The position numbers and the translations under genes are program-made. 64,000 bases of DNA from Metellina segmentata (lineage: Eukaryota; Arthropoda; Arachnida; Araneae; Tetragnathidae): assembly GCA_947359465.1 (NCBI GenBank), contig OX375881.1, positions 77,903,914 through 77,967,913 on the forward strand, given 5' to 3'. Every line of letters starts with the position of its first letter. Position 1 is the stretch's first letter. The notes below the pieces were generated by a model, which had not been told where the DNA came from, searched no databases, and was given only the letters and a program-made list of their open reading frames with translations. This document shows, one piece after another, positions 58,235 through 64,000 of the stretch.

Positions 58235-58421
58235 TTATATTCAATGTTATTTCTATGGCGATTTCAATTTGTATTTAGTTTATGACTTAGGTCAATTTTA
58301 GCCCTCTTGGGCTTAGAAATTTTTCAAAATCCTTTCTTAGTACACCCCTACGGTAGAATAAGAATCACCCTGCAAAATTTGAGCTTCCTTGGACTTTTGG
58401 ACTTGTAGTTCTTACAAAACA

Positions 58422-58423
<2 letters not shown>

Positions 58424-58466
<43 letters not shown>
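58424..58466. repeat. (TA)n microsatellite
   Basis: About 20 uninterrupted TA units. Confidence 0.95.
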
Positions 58467-59049
58467 GCGATCTAAAATATTAGCAAATTTTATTTTTCAA
58501 TAATATCCGCTTAACCTGCAATCATAATATTGAATGTGATAATATTCTTTCAAATATTATATCGTCTTTTGTTTCCTAAAAAAATGCTTAATTATTTAAA
58601 TAAACTGTCGTTTCCATACATGCATCTAAATTCTTTTAAATGAAAAATTATAATTATTTAATTCAACCGAACTGATATTCGGAGCATGCAGAAGGTAAAT
58701 TAAACTCAAATCACCACGCAACGTACCGATAAATAGCTTAGATACTTAGAATCAATAAAGAAAATTTAATAAATTTAAAAGAATTAGGGAAAACATTGAA
58801 CTTAAAAATATTCCAACATACCTTTCTGTGTATACAAAAAACATTCTTATCCACACCTTACACATCACCAGAGCAGTTGAAATGTGCTAAGTCCACTAAC
58901 GCAATCAAAAGTACCAGAGATCTGCTTTTATTTGTATCTTGCAACTCAACTCGCTTAAATATTCAATACATTTTCCATTCTTTACTTCTCCATGGAATGA
59001 CACGGTTATTATTTCACACGAGGAGTAACATATTAATCTGCAGTCTTAC
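58467..59049. other. Unassigned AT-rich stretch
   Basis: An 87-codon plus-strand frame (58796-59059) has no recognised similarity. Confidence 0.4.
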
Positions 59050-59370
59050 ACCACTCTGAGAGACGCCATGTGTCTGATTTAATCTTTCGTAAACAGATAT
59101 TAATTGCCAGCATCCATTTATGATTGTTTGTTCCACACAAAAGCATAAATTATGCGCACAACCATGCAATCTTAAAGACATCACTGCCATTGCTTGTGAT
59201 TTATTGGACAGACAACGCAGTGTTAAAAGGCTGCAAGCATAACAGCTTGTAGGCGTCCCTTCATGAGTTTGGAAGATAAGTTAGGGGAGTAAGATGGTGG
59301 GGCGTCGGATTGCGTTCCATTTGCCTAGCGGTAATTTAAATGTCGTAATTAGATGGTACTGCAGTAATCT
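59050..59370. promoter_or_regulatory. Second candidate conserved regulatory block
   Basis: It is less AT-rich than its flanks and free of repeats. It carries homeodomain-like (ATTAATTGCC, GTAATTAG), Hox/Abd-B-like (TTTATGATTG, CATAAATTATG) and forkhead-like (TGTTTGTT) words within 250 bases. This is suggestive of a developmental enhancer but rests on motif grouping only. Confidence 0.25.
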
Positions 59371-59846
59371 GTAAGTGCGATTGAATGATTGTAAAATAGT
59401 TTTCGAATTATCGACTATATCTCGTGCATTAGTATCATGTGAAATTTCTCTAAATTATAGCGTCAAAGACTTTAAATATTATGACATTTATTAGGTTTTA
59501 TCTTCAAAGAAATCTATCGGTATTTATAAATAATGCTTACCCCTTCAAGCGGTTTATACTAGATATCTCGTCATCAAGAGATTGCCCAGTTTTTAAAGAT
59601 GTATCAAGATCTGACAAGGTACCACGTCGATACCACCAAAGTGGTATAGAATGCAGTGTTAGTAGTGAAACGTTGGATAGTAGTTTAAAATTTGTAAACA
59701 TTTCTCAATATCTGCATATACTCGTCCAGAAGGCAAGCAGAAATACATCGGACATAGTCTACGTGAAAGAACAACTTGTAATATTTCGATAATACTCTGT
59801 GTGAGTAGACTGTTCAATTTGTGTTTTTTTACTTAATACACCAATG
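59371..59846. other. Unassigned stretch with one open frame
   Basis: A 103-codon plus-strand frame at 59481-59792 is Ser/Arg/Val-rich and not recognised. It lies immediately upstream of the minisatellite but in a different context, with stops between. Confidence 0.35.
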
Positions 59847-60525
59847 TAAAAACTATGTTCTATTAAACTATGTTCTATTAAACTATGTTCTGTTAAACTA
59901 TGTTCTGTTAAACTATGTTCTGTTAAACTATGTTCTATTAAACTATGTTCTGTTAAACTATGTTCTATTAAACTATGTTCTGTTAAACTATGTTCTGTTA
60001 AACTATGTTCTGTTAAACTATGTTCTATTAAACTATGTTCTGTTAAACTATGTTCTATTAAACTATGTTCTGTTAAACTATGTTCTGTTAAACTATGTTC
60101 TGTTAAACTATGTTCTATTAAACTATGTTCTGTTAAACTATGTTCTATTAAACTATGTTCTGTTAAACTATGTTCTGTTAAACTATGTTCTGTTAAACTA
60201 TGTTCTATTAAACTATGTTCTGTTAAACTATGTTCTGTTAAACTATGTTCTGTTAAACTATGTTCTGTTAAACTATGTTCTGTTAAACTATGTTCTGTTA
60301 AACTATGTTCTATTAAACTATGTTCTATTAAACTATGTTCTGTTAAACTATGTTATGTTAAACTATGTTCTATTAAACTATGTTCTATTAAACTATGTTC
60401 TATTAAACTATGTTCTATTAAACTATGTTCTATTAAACTATGTTCTATTAAACTATGTTCTGTTAAACTATGTTCTGTTAAAGTAAGTTCTATTAAACTA
60501 TGTTCTTTTAAACTATGTTCTAAAA
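59847..60525. repeat. 15-bp minisatellite with 90-bp higher-order repeat
   Basis: About 45 copies of the 15-base unit TTAAACTATGTTCTR run head to tail, with R being A or G. The order of A and G is not random: the series GGGAGA (six units, 90 bp) occurs four times in succession from about 59883, the fourth ending in G, and then breaks down into G-rich and A-rich runs. Decayed units mark the 3' edge (AAGTAAG at 60481, CTTTT at 60506). Because 15 is a multiple of 3, one frame is open throughout (59821-60486, 221 codons, repeating YVLLN). Both variants encode Leu, so the frame is unaffected. I regard the frame as a by-product. Confidence 0.95.
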
Positions 60526-62815
60526 ACTTGTAAATTTACTTTAAAATTTAGTTCCTTGCTCTGACACAGCCTTCTTCAATTTTTTCTGTCTTCTCCGTTT
60601 CGGTTAATATAATTTCTTATTTACTATTTAATATGTTTACTATTTATTACTTTCCTAGATTATAGTTTATTATCACATGTATCGTGGATGCTTTGCCCTC
60701 TTATTTCATATCCCAAGGATTTAAATAGTTTAAATTTAACCCAAGGTAATTAATCTCAATTACCGAGTTTCGTAATTGAAATACTTTATTTTTTGGGGTT
60801 TAAAGTTTTACTTCCAGTAGAAACTTTTGATGAATAGGTATGAGTATTTAACTGGCTCAGTTCAGCAAGAATACGCAGATCCCCTGCTTAGTTTAGTTTG
60901 TAGGCTACAGTAGATGGTACGCGCCAGAGGAAAACAAATCAGCAGCAAATGGTGGTAACTGACAGGTGATTCATCACATCCAGATTCCCTCTAAATGCTG
61001 TTCTGGATCAGAGACACTGTTTTTCTTCTCCACCAAAATAGCACGATGCAACTTTTAGACGATACAGCAACGTCCATAAAGTGGAGATTCATCACAAGAT
61101 CATACAGTGGGTGAATCTACCGACTTTCAACTACAACATGAGGACCGTGCTATATTAAATCCCTCGTGTCTATTCATAAAATTTTGACAGTGAGATTTTT
61201 TTCCAGTTAGGTCGATTCTCTTTAGAGTAAATGATTTATGAGTCATCTGAGTGATTTATCCTCCTTGACAGATTATCAGTAGTCGATCAAATTGATGTAG
61301 TAGATAACTCATTTTCACTCTTTGCATAAAAAGTGGAGCGAATGACTGATAAGCTCCGTCGTTTTATAAAAGTGCTTTGAAATATGGAAGGTTTTTGAGA
61401 TTTCATCAACGTGGCTTTCATGCTGGAACTTAAAAGCATGTGGTGTTGAACTTTTAAGTAATACATTAATCTTATCAGCTAGCCCTTTTCCGTAATGTTT
61501 TTTAAAGTGATAGTCTCGTATTCATGAAAAAAAAACTTATTTCATTGAAAAGCTTAGATATGCATTTCAATTGAATTGCATTCCATGAAAGAACGATTAA
61601 GACAATTTTTATTATTTCCCGAATATTTATCCGGTCGTCTGACCGTGGATCAAAATTATGAGGTGTGGTCCTCGGATGTTCCCTTCAGTATTGACCAGTA
61701 TGCCCGTCGAGTTTCTCCTGTGCAACGTTAATTGAGCTACCTACATGAATATTTATCAATACGTCTCTGTAACCATACAGTAAGTTTGAAATAACTGCTG
61801 TTTTCGACTACTTGATTCCATGTTTTATAATGCTCCTGAACGAGCGTTTTATCCTCATTGAAATATCAAGAAAGTAGGTCTTATTCTCTCAGAAACTATA
61901 CAATAAAACTTGATGGATTGACGATGAGCATGCTGCTTCATGTTATTTCTCTCTATCACTCGGTTTGAATACATCGAGGTTAAGATATATTGGAAGTCAC
62001 GAATCCTAACGTAGGGGCACGTGATTGAAAGTACTAGTTTGAATACACTAATACACGAGTTGAATTCCCAAGTCGATTCCTACCTAAACCTACAAACCTC
62101 AGAAATCTTACGACAGCCACTCCACCATATACTCCATGTGTTTATCTGGAGGGTAGATGGTTTGATATGTAAATAGTATTACAGAATACCAAGGAAATTG
62201 TTTGGAGAAAGGTAAATTCAACAACTACTTGTATCACATGTTTGAATTTACAAAAATATGATGTGATGAAAAATTTCAAAAATGTATTCATATCGCGCCT
62301 GTCTTACAATGAATTTATTTAACTCAGACATCTACTGTTAAACTTGTATTGTTTCATTTCAAGGGGAAATCTGTAAGTTCAACACCTGATGTTTCTTGTA
62401 TTTCATAAAATGTTTTAATGAGAAAATCCATTAAACCTTTTTGGAATTTGTTTCATTTTTTATGACTATTAGTATTGGATATTTTCTGTCAAATTGTCAA
62501 GAATCACTTAGAGGCTTGTTATAGACTCGTACAAATATGATAAGCAAAAGTCATGAAGTAGTTAAGTCATATGAATTTATATTTCCTCAACTTGCATATC
62601 AGCAAACCCAAGAGTTCATATTTAAACTGGCACAACTAACAATTTTGCCTAGTATATGATACAAGCTACAACCTTTGTTGTTGAAGAGCAGCGAACATTT
62701 CGGAGGTGACTTGTGTTTATCTTGTTTAATTCATCGATTTTGGAAAGTTTTTCTATTCCACGGAACTCACCCTTAAAAACACAAATAGCTCAGATCAATA
62801 GCTATATACATATAC
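60526..62815. other. Unassigned stretch
   Basis: 60890-61140 and 61620-61740 are less AT-rich and may be decayed repeats or unique DNA. No frames over 60 codons apart from the edge frame 62713-62901, which runs into the SINE. Nothing recognised. Confidence 0.4.
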
Positions 62816-63213
62816 AGAGCCGCAGTGGCTCAGTCAGTAGAGCGTCGGGCTCGCATCGGAAGGGTTGTGGGTTCTGTCCTCGGTGGAGCCTGCAATTCTG
62901 ATGATTGCGAGATCGGTACTTCGACCTGGCTAAAGACCGTCGTGTTCACTAATGGTGACTGGGGCACGTTAAATAGGTAGTGGTCACGATGTCCCCCATG
63001 TTTCCATACCAAATCAATACCTCTGGGGGTACCTGATCAGGGGGTTATCGGCCTCTGATTGGAATCTAAATTACGATAGGTGTGAGTGAATGGATGTGTA
63101 AAAGGGACCTTCCTGTAAAACGGATGTGTCATATATGAAGAAGTCCAACCCTCCGGGGCAATGGCACCCCCAATTGGACTATATACGGCCCGCACGACAA
63201 CAACATATATATA
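62816..63213 (+). repeat. tRNA-derived SINE, about 400 bp
   Basis: The head has a box A, TGGCTCAGTCAG, at 62826-62837 followed by TAGAGCGTCGGGCTCGCATC and a box B, GGTTCTGTCC, at 62869-62879 (consensus GGTTCGATCC, one key base changed). The unrelated body contains palindromic GGGGGTACC and CCAACCCTCCGGGGCAATGG segments. The element ends in an ACAACAACATATATATAC tail. The GC-richer body contrasts with its flanks. Minus-strand frames 62830-63012, 63037-63231 and 63129-63317 are spurious. Confidence 0.75.
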
Positions 63214-64000
63214 CAAAGGCTGTTCGCACATTTTTTAGACGATTTTGGTTTGCGGTAATAAAAATTCGTTTGCTGCAAAAGAAATAATTGCAGTTGTACT
63301 ATGTTTTTAAACGTCAAAGTTATCGTCTGGTTGGTATTAATCGGAGTAATATGCTATTTTAAAAGTAATTACATCATAGTTAATTAGTTAATTGGTTAAA
63401 TTAATGTTCTGCAAAAGCAACACAACGGGCTAAATTACCTAATAATAGATCTAAACATTCGTCCAGTTAAAACTTTAAGACAAAAAGGAATTTCATGTTT
63501 TAAAAATGTTTGAAACTCCATTTCACGCTTCTATAAACTTCTCTCATCAGACTGATTTTATTGTAAGATCAACAAGTGTTTCTGAATGTAAAAGTAAAAG
63601 AAAAAGCCGTACCAAAGAATCGCGTATTAGTACATCGGTCGCTGTCTGAATGGAGACAGGCTATATCTGTGTGACAGATGTGCTTAGGTTATGTATATTT
63701 AATAAAGCTAATACAAGAGAAAGGTTTCGCATTAAGATATGAATGATAGATTCCCATCAGGCATACCTTATTCCACTCAGTGTCTTAAGACAAATATTTA
63801 GAAATGATGATGTTTGCTCACCTGGTTTATTTCGATACATATTTTCATCATGATGAAAGTAATTCTTAAAATAAAAGTATAGGAAATTCTTTAGTATTTG
63901 AAAATTGATGCAAATAAATAAGATTAAATATAAGTTGCTTTAGCAGAATAAACATTACAAAAATAAATATCTGAGCAGCATTTTATTATCTTGATTCATT
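63214..64000. other. AT-rich stretch to the window end
   Basis: No gene, RNA or repeat recognised. Confidence 0.45.

Noticed and set aside
57717..58301. Two open frames of 80 and 90 codons
   Set aside because: They span the ends of the Harbinger-type MITE and are not conserved as coding.
59821..60486. 221-codon open frame encoding a YVLLN repeat as a real protein
   Set aside because: It is an automatic result of a 15-base repeat unit without a stop in one phase; there is no domain, signal or flanking coding context.
59847..60525. CRISPR array
   Set aside because: The repeat is contiguous with no spacers, and the window is eukaryotic.
62816..62890. Functional tRNA gene
   Set aside because: Box A is good but box B is altered and the sequence continues into a SINE body; no proper acceptor stem could be paired.

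Overview
The window is AT-rich eukaryotic DNA dominated by decayed repeats. I recognise no intact host protein-coding gene, rRNA or functional tRNA in 64 kb. Nearly all open frames are under about 110 codons, and those I can assign are remnants of transposases or of a non-LTR reverse transcriptase. The mixture (Tc1/mariner, Tigger/jerky, piggyBac, hAT, PIF/Harbinger, Helitron, a CR1-like LINE tail and two tRNA-derived SINEs) is typical of an arthropod. A chelicerate such as a spider is my best guess, but that is an inference from repeat style, not proven. The window reads as a gene desert or the inside of a very long intron.

Layout. 1-12 kb: a mariner-like C-terminal remnant (1124-1345), an antisense Tc1 remnant (1850-2470), a CR1-like 3' end abutting a Tigger deletion derivative (4918-5937), a 188-bp tandem repeat (6680-7262), an antisense Helitron (7724-8250) and a Tigger/jerky N-terminal remnant (11110-11760). 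12-20 kb: very AT-rich DNA with three degenerate tandem repeats (148, 190 and 240-280 bp periods), a GC-richer island at 14560-15010 and a 21-bp-stem hairpin at 18113. 20-30 kb: a MITE, a complete-looking non-autonomous Helitron (20489-21140), microsatellites and a piggyBac-like end with a tRNA-like segment. 30-36 kb: a candidate conserved regulatory block (30690-31390), a 366-388 bp tandem triplication, a 119-bp tandem array, and a hAT element with 8-bp target duplication carrying a Helitron inside it. 36-45 kb: SINEs, piggyBac-like ends, a TTAA-flanked piggyBac derivative (42281-43128) and a Tc1-like remnant with a nested inverted repeat. 45-55 kb: a long-TIR MITE, a cluster of CATCGATG palindromes with a perfect 45-bp hairpin (47468-47561), a near full-length Tc1-like copy with lost catalytic residue (49038-50191), a 266-bp tandem repeat and a 574-bp Tc1 deletion derivative. 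55-64 kb: tandem duplications, a TTA-flanked Harbinger MITE (57782-58234), a second candidate regulatory block, a 15-bp minisatellite with 90-bp higher-order structure (59847-60525) and a tRNA-derived SINE (62816-63213).

The elements do not form a pathway; their relationships are insertion order and family membership. The best-supported unusual structures are the 45-bp perfect palindrome, the higher-order minisatellite that stays open in one frame, the Helitrons whose terminal hairpins vary in a compensatory way and which retain coding-like frames, and the nested Helitron-in-hAT insertion within an older tandem array.
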